From positions 63,308,192-63,372,191 of the forward strand of contig OX031061.1 of assembly GCA_943736015.1 (NCBI GenBank): a DNA stretch of 64,000 bases, read 5' to 3'. Origin of the DNA: Tridacna crocea. Its lineage: Eukaryota > Mollusca > Bivalvia > Cardiida > Cardiidae. How positions within the stretch are numbered: position 1 is the stretch's first letter; each line of letters opens with the position of its first letter. Positions 62,201 through 64,000 of the stretch are shown here, one piece after another. Both the position numbers and the translations under genes were made by a program. Below the pieces are notes generated by a model. It ran no database searches. It saw only the letters and a list, made by a program, of their open reading frames with translations, and had not been told where the DNA came from.

Positions 62201-62447
62201 TCAATCAGCTGGTTATCCTCTATTTATTTATTGTCAAAACTGTTTTCACTTTCCAGACGGATGTTTAAAACCCGACTCTAACTGCAACAAAATCGGGAAT
62301 GGCGATTTCCAAGCTTGTGGAGGATGCCATTATTTCTCCACGTGTTCTGAAGGCTTCCTGTATATTCGTGCATGCCCAGAACGACTTTTGTTTGACGCTA
62401 TTTCCATGGTGTGTGATTACCAGTCCAGGACTTGTCCAGGTGCATGA
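29042..62447 (+). CDS. Gene C: sushi2 - F5/8C - sushi - ChtBD2 secreted protein
   Basis: Exons: possible first exon 29042-29201; 29999-30092 and 30876-30997 (sushi 1); 32102-32198 and 48080-48201 (sushi 2); 48952-49148, 51135-51296, 52635-52794 (F5/8C); 56926-56991 (Thr/Pro linker); 58961-59042 and 59773-59894 (sushi 3); 60228-60263 (linker); 62257-62447 (ChtBD2, stop). All twelve junctions from 29999 on agree in phase, giving about 480 residues. Domain content suggests a secreted matrix or recognition protein that binds chitin at its C-terminus and a sugar or lipid by the F5/8C domain; this is inference. The 15.9-kb intron after 32198 holds two nested retrotransposons. Upstream, gene B is transcribed the other way. 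Confidence 0.8.
29999..30092 (+). CDS. Gene C sushi domain 1, first half
   Basis: Acceptor TTATTGCTGCAG ends at 29998 (an in-phase alternative ATTGCAG ends at 30007); donor GTAAGT at 30093. Reads ADVDGAPAICDPLQAPANG, MSSC, STNGIT. The pattern C-x-P-L-x-x-P-x-N-G is the start of a six-Cys sushi module as in selectins. 2 leading and 2 trailing bases. Confidence 0.75.
30876..30997 (+). CDS. Gene C sushi domain 1, second half
   Basis: Acceptor TTCTATTTTTAG, donor GTAAGA at 30998; 1 + 40 codons + 1. Reads FCKATCNAGYAFSTGE, KACSDLLGGWQGG, FPKCI. The Trp before the final Cys is conserved. It joins 30092 in phase 2 and 32102 in phase 1. Confidence 0.85.
31262..31520. mobile_element. MITE family V copy
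   Basis: Palindrome TTTCTTTCTATCGTGGTTTA ... CCACGATAGAAAGAGG with flank to about 31520, in gene C intron between sushi exons. Another, less complete copy is at 30515-30850 and runs up to the 30876 exon. Confidence 0.65.
32102..32198 (+). CDS. Gene C sushi domain 2, first half
   Basis: Acceptor TTTTCTTCCTACAG, donor GTGGGT at 32199. Reads NSTDTPSPALVCSPLRSPAN, then GIVSCSANGTS; 2 leading and 2 trailing bases. The donor is non-consensus at +3/+4 but is the only site in phase with the next exon at 48080. The truncated LTR of Ret2 begins only about 58 bp downstream. Confidence 0.75.
32256..32372 (-). repeat. Ret2 3' LTR, truncated
   Basis: Starts on the minus strand with TGTTATATTGAGAGGATATA directly after the purine tract TAGGAGGGGGAG (32386-32373). 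It shares the CTGTTTTCAGAATATTCTAGA block with Ret1 and the Ret2 5' LTR. Homology ends near 32256; the remaining roughly 450 bp of the LTR are missing, so no target duplication can be read for Ret2. Confidence 0.75.
32539..33066 (-). pseudogene. Ret2 RNase H region
   Basis: Open stretch of 175 codons. It reads FDKVKAMLNCEPVLLAF, then VDASDTGAGGVLLQ (first catalytic Asp), VSYFSEKLNKHQKNFSTIGK with ECLSLILALQHFE (catalytic Glu) and YSDHN (second Asp), the Ty3/gypsy RNase H of the class found after RT. It ends shortly before the LTR, with no integrase behind it. Confidence 0.85.
33240..33637 (-). pseudogene. Ret2 reverse transcriptase remnant
   Basis: Open stretch 33579-33379 reads CTDYRKVKSVAKTVSFPVPR, then YVTKFDFLKGFWQIPV (first catalytic Asp in KFD). 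Just upstream is TLVPKPNEIF. Further down, near 33300-33250, the palm box reads AYIDHVIIHSNDWNEH, with the second Asp of YIDD changed to His. Frameshifts separate the blocks. Fits Ty3/gypsy RT. Confidence 0.8.
33637..33800 (-). pseudogene. Ret2 integrase N-terminal remnant
   Basis: The minus strand reads PPEVSVDDVNHQVVIPKSYR, one stop, then ARETHMSGNLGIIKTYHKF, the HHCC zinc-binding start of integrase, matching Ret1 18490-18645 nearly base for base. The rest of integrase is deleted and RT sequence starts at once. Position: after protease and before RT. Confidence 0.75.
34250..35491 (-). pseudogene. Ret2 gag and protease remnants
   Basis: Gag pieces: 35491-35243 is a charged coiled coil (ERLKILEQEERMKEKELELK); 35301-35047 holds a capsid-like block (LLQSSVAGKARDIFLQL, YDSIKELIL, EFVPKTYR) of the type related to vertebrate SCAN domains; 34808-34482 has a zinc-knuckle remnant (CNYCQEPDHIIYKC). 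Protease sequence follows near 34460-34250 but is broken. By family knowledge gag forms the particle and protease cleaves it; none of this is intact here. Confidence 0.75.
35876..35893 (-). other. Ret2 primer binding site, tRNA-Pro-like
   Basis: The minus strand reads CGGGTGCTCGTCCGGAA just inside the 5' LTR. It resembles the known tRNA-Pro primer site TGGGGGCTCGTCCGGG with a few differences. It lies about 5 nt after the likely LTR end (TAACG near 35899). Confidence 0.5.
35899..36440 (-). repeat. Ret2 5' LTR, main part
   Basis: The larger part of the Ret2 5' LTR; the first 39 bp lie at 46635-46673 (starting TGTTATGTAGATAGG on the minus strand) on the other side of Ret3. The segment GTAAACAAGCTGTTTACCAAT (reverse strand near 36370) matches Ret1. 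The exact 3' border is uncertain by a few bases. Confidence 0.7.
36441..37141 (-). repeat. Ret3 3' LTR
   Basis: 701 bp, identical by eye to 45934-46634. On the minus strand it begins TGTAACCGGACTATATATAC, so a TATATATA box sits only 13 nt from the LTR start. The short plus-strand ORF at 36876-37064 inside it is repeated exactly in the other LTR and is not taken as a gene. Confidence 0.93.
37142..37157 (-). other. Ret3 polypurine tract
   Basis: The minus strand reads AGAAAGAGGGGAAGTG immediately before the 3' LTR (TGTAACC...). Position and composition are those of a plus-strand primer site. Confidence 0.8.
37580..42028 (-). CDS. pol: Ret3 pol polyprotein (PR-RT-RNase H-IN)
   Basis: About 1482 codons. 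Protease: LLDTGS with Asp about 44. RT about 370-545: LCVDYRSLN, STIDMKSGYHQ (Asp about 435), YLDD at 498-501. RNase H about 650-770: HVDAST (Asp 657), Glu 698, TDNNPL (Asp 723). Integrase: HHCC at about 911-949 (HNDVGH ... CDRC), catalytic Asp 977, Asp 1036, Glu 1072 (D,D35E), then a C-terminal region without a chromodomain. The tail from about 1285 on is strongly acidic and longer than usual, ending with RRSTRQKKPPDRYG and about 50 more residues. The frame opens with TTG right after a TAA, so it is almost surely made by -1 frameshift from gag. Order PR-RT-RH-IN is the usual Ty3/gypsy one, unlike Ret1/Ret2. Confidence 0.95.
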   Translation of the reverse strand: MPKRVNAHIVGSNVSYNIGDPKLIGTVNEADIEVNGAKTRALLDTGSCVSVIAQEFVDKHLEGIPVQAIGELLNIECADGSQLPYHGYIEADVQVTSGLPESSSKPCILLVVPDTPYSKTTPVILGTNILHDFLSDCKEHFGEKFLQKADLFTPWYLCFRSIVIRDRELKRNKNTIAVIRCAEQEKILLKPNQSVTIKGCTDRELNHPTTTAIIQESPESGIPKYIDVTPAVIRFENGKRNEVTVNLSNLTANTVTIAPKTIICELQPVSVTQDVFDNLADDKPGADIIDEMNLDENSLLSEEKKAKLKNLLLKHIDIFSKDEEDIGHCELIKHRIDLCPGKEAPFKQRHRRIPPMMIEEVRQHLEQLLSAGIIRKSKSPWASNIVLVRKKNGSLRLCVDYRSLNSKTVKDAYALPRIEEIFDILKGSKFFSTIDMKSGYHQVEIDEEHKERTAFTVGPLGFFEYNRMPFGLSNSPATYQRLMEECLGEYNMTICVIYLDDLIVFAETFEEHLYRLDLILTRLAECNLKLSAKKCIFIKERVNFLGHVVSSEGIETDPSKIEKIKNWPPPSNSDDLRSFLAFAGYYRRFIKDFGKITRPLADMLPPTSKKKGQKRKEEEFRWTEKEQALFDNLKSILTSPPVLAYPDFTVKFELHVDASTKGLGAVLYQNQDDKKRVIAYASRALTKSEKNYSAFKLEFLALKWAVTEKFSDYLRLNEFTVLTDNNPLTYILTSAKLDATGHRWASALGEYKFEIFYRPGMKNTDADIMSRYPHEKVKSEDNKSLVKIDNETVKALCCPVIQSFIETLPCCNINITEVLEAPGQTMAQKELREVRRAQREDRVIEKWRIAVIDQTVPKNVVSKEDLSMKKQYKNFYMKRDVLYRKIKDEEQETEQLVLPTKYKEEVLRGLHNDVGHPGKERTLKLARERFYWPGMSTDIENWINKCDRCMRRKSSTNERAPLVNIHTTYPLELVCMDYLTLEPSKGGISNVLVITDHFTKYALAVPTKNQTAKTTAEAFYNSFIVNYGIPTRLHSDQGVNFESEIVKELCRITNMKKTHTTPYHPQGNAGPERFNRTLLDMLGTLENEKKQDWKKYIASLVFYYNSTPHDSTKFSPYELMFGRKPKLPIDVQFEKVTEEITNKTTREFVADLKDRIEKTRQVVEQHTDNAKRKQKRYYDRKAKAVKLTIGDKVLVKRVAFDGKHKISDRFEDETYVVIDQPRTEIPVFKIRSKSSGTEKVLHRNLLFKIEGTEEEDNDEEELIIEEENVTTENAAEEIDSEEKSHDVMHEVSDSDEEGSAIGTLHHGDARVFITQPDVRRKEAKEIQTEIPTEDAEEKEDREEKELQEEEIVEQVEEQRREEESEDIELHKADELHTQQTNITKRIPQTVEPEKMTEEKENLPDESTNNSGNDLNNNLPVPAPRRSTRQKKPPDRYGDVVAHWISPRPIDNKVKALDELLKSGVLSNMDSESAHKILKAIMN
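42013..43119 (-). CDS. gag: Ret3 gag
   Basis: 368 codons from ATG 43119. A capsid region at about 65-235 includes ILLGVRRACKGKAGDKIRRL and ESVTVYASRLEEIF, whose layout resembles the PNMA/Ty3 gag capsid. A predicted coiled coil lies at about 262-285; an Arg/Gly box at 294-313 (QRGRGRGFRGRSRGYRGR); two CCHC zinc knuckles at about 330-343 (CWSCNEKGHLRRDC) and 352-365 (CYNCQQPGHKQNNC). By family knowledge it forms the particle and packages RNA. No matrix signal such as N-myristoylation is seen. Stop TAA at 42013-42015 lies 16 nt inside the pol frame. Confidence 0.93.
   Translation of the reverse strand: MAEGGKEEFEVASGISEDEQKLLEALHLLGIKPKIGSVEDVTALLHAFSGVKTDPEEFKMDSSVRQGNYQYPKLSQFYGEEGKGEVTWDAFKYEIEALLCDKVFTREQILLGVRRACKGKAGDKIRRLGPHISITDVLQKFDSDYGSVESREMVMKKFYSCQQKDDESVTVYASRLEEIFDQAIHLQALRRSDVNVLKEVFHAGLKREIKLMSMYQFDKISNYDDFKREIRKLESSISENLKSTCKATVNVDSMTQNKDMTEMKELLKQLNERIGKLEKEKEEQTKQTQGYSQRGRGRGFRGRSRGYRGRGRGDYRPQRPISNQTFQPTCWSCNEKGHLRRDCPSVTSNIICYNCQQPGHKQNNCPNA
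42019..42025 (-). promoter_or_regulatory. Ret3 gag-pol -1 frameshift slippery site
   Basis: The minus strand reads C CCA AAC in the gag frame, a canonical X XXY YYZ heptamer, two codons before the gag stop. The pol frame is -1 to gag and is closed by TAA just upstream of 42028, so the shift has to happen within this 16-nt overlap. Downstream pairing was not assessed. Confidence 0.8.
43120..45915 (-). other. Ret3 long 5' leader with direct repeats
   Basis: About 2.8 kb between primer site and gag, with no convincing coding frame. Near gag (43140-43530) there are about six copies of an element of about 53 bp containing ACTTCAAGATTA and AATCTGCCTGTCYAGTGAA (plus strand); copies start at 43323, 43377, 43431 and 43483 among others. 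From 43600 to 44200 the motif ACACCCTGTA recurs at spacings of about 60-100 bp. Packaging or translation control is a guess. Confidence 0.7.
45916..45932 (-). other. Ret3 primer binding site
   Basis: The minus strand just after the 5' LTR reads AA then TGGCGCCCACCGTGTTG. It starts with TGG (complement of tRNA CCA) and lies 2 nt from the LTR end, as expected. I do not assign the tRNA with confidence. Confidence 0.65.
45934..46634 (-). repeat. Ret3 5' LTR
   Basis: 701 bp, TG...CA ends, no difference from 36441-37141 found on reading both through. Flanked on the outside by TTCT (46635-46638), the target duplication. It should hold the promoter; see the TATATATA box near its start on the minus strand (46615-46622). 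Confidence 0.93.
47248..47491. mobile_element. Foldback element of GACCCATGGGTC units
   Basis: 244 bp; ends CCGGTGTAATGCAGAGAAAT and its inverted copy, about 39 bp with few mismatches. The interior is a run of palindromic units of about 37 bp, GAAATGACCCATGGGTCAT joined by ACCTCTACGTAG. The first units are more diverged than the last. In the same intron as Ret2/Ret3. Confidence 0.65.
47515..47771 (-). mobile_element. tRNA-derived SINE, second copy
   Basis: Reverse complement of the 28646 SINE: starts (plus strand) with a TTGGTTGGTTGT tail and GGGGTTTAACGCCACTTTAA, and ends with the tRNA-like head (GGAATCGAACTC B box reversed, then TGAGCCACCCGGGGC). The short ORF over it is not a gene. Confidence 0.7.
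48080..48201 (+). CDS. Gene C sushi domain 2, second half
   Basis: Acceptor TTTTAAAACACAG, donor GTAAGG at 48202; 1 + 40 codons + 1. Reads SCTATCNTGYKFVTGD, KTCSRVTGGWNGG, LPECI, very like the second half of sushi 1 at 30876-30997. It joins 32198 across the intron that carries Ret2 and Ret3. Confidence 0.85.
48952..49148 (+). CDS. Gene C F5/8C domain, first exon
   Basis: Acceptor GTTAAATTTCAG, donor GTATCG at 49149; 2 + 65 codons, phase 0 end. Reads KTCREPLLSTVNDSQITASS, FGPERARMN and GGWRPANNTLDQYIQ, a clear discoidin start (C-x-x-P-L ... I-T-A-S-S ... P-x-R-A-R-x-N ... W). Confidence 0.88.
49149..50530. other. Gene C intron, mostly unannotated
   Basis: Between F5/8C exons one and two. It contains a highly decayed family I MITE (about 49567-49700); otherwise no recognisable structure. 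Confidence 0.5.
50533..50990. mobile_element. MITE family VI copy with full palindrome
   Basis: Same two-part layout as 7915-8360: TTTCATGCTTTCCGGTAGG at 50538, AAAAGCATAAAATAAATAG near 50802, then palindrome 50840-50970 with centre GTGGCTGCGCCAC. In gene C intron before exon 51135. Confidence 0.65.
51135..51296 (+). CDS. Gene C F5/8C domain, second exon
   Basis: 54 codons, phase 0 at both ends; acceptor CGATTTTCTACAG, donor GTGCGT at 51297. Reads VKLNTLTRITGIATAGRVVL, YVTRFRVLYSVDGITWEPY, the conserved middle of the discoidin fold. Confidence 0.88.
51443..51662. mobile_element. TTAA-flanked hairpin MITE, family I
   Basis: 220 bp with TTAA at both borders, ends CCCTTTCCCAAACAA and TTGTTTGGAAAAGGG. 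The core is a long perfect palindrome (about 51495-51560) centred on ATTGCTCGTAACGAGCAAT with arms GAAAACACAGTGGGAAAAGG. Lies in gene C intron. Confidence 0.8.
52040..52440. repeat. Dispersed repeat, copy of the 63283 element arm
   Basis: Matches 63283-63620: GTCCCCTGCCAC, CAACGTTTG, ACGCTGACGAAGTAGAA, GAAAGGGAAACTGCTTTTAC. In gene C intron just before exon 52635. Confidence 0.6.
52635..52794 (+). CDS. Gene C F5/8C domain, third exon
   Basis: 53 codons + 1 base; acceptor ATTTTCTTGCAG, donor GTAAGA at 52795. Reads FLDGNRDNVAPNI, FDALYVRINPLAW, IALRFELYGCEADG with the closing Cys of the domain. Strong match to the discoidin end (ALYVRI.P..W...IALR.EL.GC). Confidence 0.9.
52990..53470. repeat. 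GC-rich CGGCAGGCGGC repeat, left part
   Basis: Markedly GC-rich sequence with many copies of GCCGCCTGCCGG/CGGCAGGCGGC-type words, unlike the AT-rich introns around it. The same type recurs at 55265-55500 and 56655-56740, so one repeat appears to have been interrupted by the Tc1 element and the hAT-like element. Confidence 0.55.
53713..55258 (-). mobile_element. Tc1/mariner-type DNA transposon, inactive
   Basis: Terminal inverted repeats CTGAACCGCAAAAGAAACGT (about 53714) and its complement (ending about 55253) next to TA-rich ends fit TA-site insertion. It encloses a minus-strand transposase frame with two stops. About 1.55 kb, a normal Tc1 size. It lies in gene C intron 52795-56925, within a GC-rich repeat (see 52990). 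Confidence 0.88.
53906..54943 (-). pseudogene. Tc1-type transposase, two in-frame stops
   Basis: One reading frame from ATG 54943 to 53906 broken by a TAG near 54563 and a TAA near 54273. N-terminal helix-turn-helix DNA-binding part (MPRLSPQQREQAIGRLHAG, STRTIERLRTRYN, DRPRSGRP); catalytic region FSDESRY (first Asp), QNDNARAH (second Asp) and SPDLNPIEHLWNEV (Glu), with 34 residues between second Asp and Glu: DD34E, typical Tc1. Total length about 345 codons is normal. No frameshift seen, so decay is light. Confidence 0.88.
55265..55500. repeat. GC-rich CGGCAGGCGGC repeat, middle part
   Basis: Continuation of the GC-rich repeat between the Tc1 element and the hAT-like element (words such as CCGCCAGGTCGCTGGGCGGT and GGCCTGTCGCCTAACTGCC). 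The last part is at 56655-56740. No coding frame is convincing. Confidence 0.5.
55509..56633. mobile_element. hAT-like non-autonomous element with subterminal CCCATTTCGTCTAC repeats
   Basis: 1125 bp flanked by the 8-bp duplication TTATTTAT (55501-55508 and 56634-56641). The first and last roughly 39 bp are imperfect inverted repeats; both contain ATCCCA-TTTGGTCTACTCCCATT. The motif CCCATTTSGTCTAC occurs about 5 times at the left end and inverted about 5 times at the right end. The interior is AT-rich with SINE-like tails (55868-56165); no transposase. An 8-bp duplication fits hAT (also P or Merlin-like); class is uncertain. Confidence 0.75.
56926..56991 (+). CDS. Gene C Thr/Pro linker exon
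   Basis: 66 bp, acceptor TTTATTTCTCAG, donor GTAAAG at 56992; 2 + 21 codons + 1. Reads KSSRPTAPTTQTIRTPPTTT: an O-glycosylation-prone spacer after the F5/8C domain. Confidence 0.7.
   Translation, partial: VNLPGQPHRQHKQSEPHPLQL
57560..58050. repeat. Foldback region with (GGC)n and (CT)n tracts
   Basis: Inverted blocks GTGGAATCTGTGTAGGAA / CATAGATTCCAC and GGACAGTGGACAT / ATGTCCACTGTCC flank CT-rich tracts and GGCGGC runs; the word CCCAAATCT recurs in both directions. Low-complexity ORFs on both strands come from this. In gene C intron 56992-58960. Confidence 0.6.
58648..58900. mobile_element. MITE family IV copy (inverted)
   Basis: 253 bp in gene C intron; the hairpin order is reversed relative to 535-786, so it sits in the other orientation. 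Ends TTGTAACACGTGAAAAAGG and TTTTCGCGTGTTGCA. Confidence 0.75.
58961..59042 (+). CDS. Gene C sushi domain 3, first half
   Basis: Acceptor CATGTTTGGCACAAAG (weak pyrimidine tract), donor GTAAGT at 59043; reads VPPLHMCHAIPPPTNG, VINCEQRGNE. Start of a six-Cys sushi domain; 2 leading and 2 trailing bases fit neighbours. Confidence 0.7.
59773..59894 (+). CDS. Gene C sushi domain 3, second half
   Basis: Acceptor AAAACTACTTTCAG, donor GTAAGC at 59895; 1 + 40 codons + 1, the same length as the second halves of sushi 1 and 2. Reads VCVASCAKGYIFETKE, RVCEKDTGVWPSG, VPACL. Confidence 0.82.
60228..60263 (+). CDS. Gene C linker exon (36 bp)
   Basis: Acceptor TTTGTCTTTCAG, donor GTGAGT at 60264. Reads NPQVTPEPPSP, a Pro-rich spacer. 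Same length and phase as gene B exon 26842-26877. Confidence 0.6.
61371..61590. repeat. Inverted repeat with tandem GAGGTCAGCCGTATTGGCCC units
   Basis: Perfect 29-bp terminal inverted repeat (TCATTAATCAAGTGATTTCG...) around three tandem units of about 58 bp (ACAGGTCCGAGGTCAGCCGT) followed by an inverted unit. In gene C intron between 60263 and 62257. Probably a foldback element. Confidence 0.65.
61603..61770. repeat. Family I MITE, decayed
   Basis: Starts TTAACCCTTTACCAAACAATC; right hairpin arm is partly deleted (GGTAGCCACTTTTCCCCC). The right end is not recognisable. Confidence 0.5.
62257..62447 (+). CDS. Gene C last exon: chitin-binding type 2 domain
   Basis: Acceptor TTTTCACTTTCCAG; 2 + 62 codons and TGA at 62445-62447. 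Six-Cys peritrophin-A domain: NGDFQACGGCHYFSTC, GFLYIRACPERLLFD, MVCDYQSRTC, ending PGA. Closest in layout to gene A 3837-4027 (both 191 bp). Confidence 0.88.
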
Positions 62448-63282
62448 ACTCTAGTAAGCGAATAAGTATCACAAGAAGTTTTCTCGTCACAACGAGACCA
62501 TCTGAATACATAGTGGGAAAAGGGAAACTGCTTAAACACATGACACTGTTTGAGCCGCATTTGCTTTGTGTACAGCATTGCCTTAAATTTGCAAGGCTGG
62601 CCTCCAAAGTTAGATTTAGATATTCTGATTTGTTAATGGTTATTTTCTATGCTTCTGGACAGTGCAGAAGACTTTATTATGTTTGAAAAGTTTGCTATAG
62701 ACTATGTACAACGGGCCTTTGGATTCGGTCTTTGAAATGTTACCCGAATGCTTATATGAGATTTTTGTATATCATTTTTTTTTCTGTTCGAGCAAAGTTT
62801 TTCCTATCATATCAGTTTTTTAATAAGAGTTTGAAATGTAATGAAATATACAGAAAGAATGTCATCAGAAATTGTTATATTTTCTTCTTATCTCTTGTTA
62901 TTGACAATGTGAGTATACATGTCATTTCTATCTGTCTTCGTGAAACATCATTGTGTGAAATTTCGTGACCAACTTTGGTGTTGTACACAAAAAGAAAACG
63001 GTGTATCGATTTAAATAGAGCTTCGGCGAAATTTTGATCTGCAAATACATTTTCACGTATTCTTTATTACTGTACATGTAATCAACCACCTTATCCAATA
63101 AGATGTACTGTACTTGATGAGTAAACTCTTTCACTTTCAAGTAAATAATTTACACTTTCTCATTGGCCATAGATATGATTCCACTGCAAGATGAAGAGCA
63201 TATGGCCTTAATCGAACATAAAGCAGTGACCAAAGGCGACGTGGCGACATAATTTACCACGGCCGTGAACAAGTATCTATGT
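62448..63282. other. Gene C downstream region
   Basis: 3' flank of gene C. A short decayed MITE piece is at 62465-62530 (TAGTGGGAAAAGGGAAACTG). No clear AATAAA close to the stop; no further gene seen. Confidence 0.45.
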
Positions 63283-63773
63283 CCCCTGCCACCTGGCCGT
63301 ACAACGAATTTATCATACTGCAAAGTTTTACCATTCCAACGTTTGTTAATGAAATTTTACCTGTTTTTTTTTTGTAAAAATTGGCACGCTGACGAAGTAG
63401 AACTTCCCTTTTGAGTGCCCCAGTTTAATAAAAACTGGCGTCACTGGGAAATGACGTCACTGAAACCTTGGTAGTTTTGGATGTGGCGTTGACAGCGTAG
63501 TCATGTATACGGGGCACCCGAAAGGGAGACTGCTTTTTTTGGTCTTGCCAGTGTACATGATATATATGTTCGGGGCATATTATCCAATCAAATCACGAGA
63601 AATTTCTTTGCAGTATAATACATTTAAATGCTCAGCTGGAGCTAGGCAGTATAACGAATATCGGGCTCAATCTGTTCAAGTTTGTGAAAAGTATTTGGTA
63701 TAAATTCAGGGCAAGAGCTGACCTTGTATATTATGTTACTGCAAAGAAATTTCTCGTGATCTGATTGGATATA

Positions 63774-63824
<51 letters not shown>

Positions 63825-64000
63825 CACTGGCAAAACCAACGTAAAAGCAGTCTCCCTTTCGGGAGCCCCGTATACATGACTACACTATCGACACAACACC
63901 CAAAATGGCGGTGTCGATCAAAATTTACATTAAGATTATGCGCCAAACTGCACGAGTTAGCCCGTATTACAGAGGATTCAGTAACTTCAGTTCCCAGTGA
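63283..64000. mobile_element. Large inverted repeat with (CT)n spacer, cut by window end
   Basis: 63430-63615 (GGCGTCACTGGGAAATGACG ... AATTTCTTTGCAGTATAAT) is found inverted at 63733-64000 (CAAAGAAATTTCTCGTGATC ...), around a (CT)n run at 63775-63820. A third, direct copy is at 52040-52440. Probably a foldback transposon; the right arm runs off the window. Confidence 0.6.

Overview
This window is eukaryotic nuclear DNA, most likely from a bivalve mollusc. The evidence is AT-rich intronic sequence, short exons with clean GT/AG junctions, secreted-protein modules typical of invertebrates (chitin-binding type 2, sushi/CCP, F5/8 type C), and dense families of palindromic MITEs and tRNA-derived SINEs. 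The clade is an inference; I cannot fix the species. No bacterial-type operon, CRISPR array or functional RNA gene was seen.

Three genes of one family can be rebuilt from exon junctions and reading phase. Gene A (+, 1801-4027, 5' end off the window or unseen) has a linker exon and a last exon coding a chitin-binding domain. Gene B (-, 26877 down to 6888, possibly two genes) codes linker, F5/8C domain, Thr/Pro-rich linkers, sushi domain and chitin-binding domain. Gene C (+, about 29999 to 62447, possible first exon at 29042) codes sushi, sushi, F5/8C, linker, sushi, linker, chitin-binding domain. B and C are head to head; A and B are tail to tail. Every inter-domain intron is phase 1, each sushi domain is split by a phase 2 intron and each F5/8C domain by two phase 0 introns, so the genes look built by module shuffling and local duplication. 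The products are probably secreted and act in extracellular matrix, shell/mantle or recognition roles, but no specific function can be read from sequence.

The introns are full of mobile DNA. The 15.9-kb intron of gene C between 32198 and 48080 holds a nested pair. An old, broken Ty3/gypsy-type element (Ret2, 32256-46673) was hit in its 5' LTR by a young, apparently intact Ty3/gypsy element (Ret3, 36441-46634). Ret3 has two 701-bp LTRs that read identical, a TTCT target duplication, gag and pol ORFs, a -1 slippery site, primer site and polypurine tract. A second broken copy of the Ret2 family (Ret1, 17398-19499) lies in an intron of gene B. Ret1 and Ret2 both carry integrase remnants upstream of reverse transcriptase, the copia-like order known from the Gmr1-like clade; this is the most notable find here.

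Other mobile DNA includes a Tc1-type transposon with two in-frame stops (53713-55258), a 1125-bp hAT-like non-autonomous element with an 8-bp duplication (55509-56633), several piggyBac-like TTAA-flanked hairpin MITEs, a foldback element built of GACCCATGGGTC units (47248-47491), SINEs, a 39-bp minisatellite and a large inverted repeat running off the right edge.
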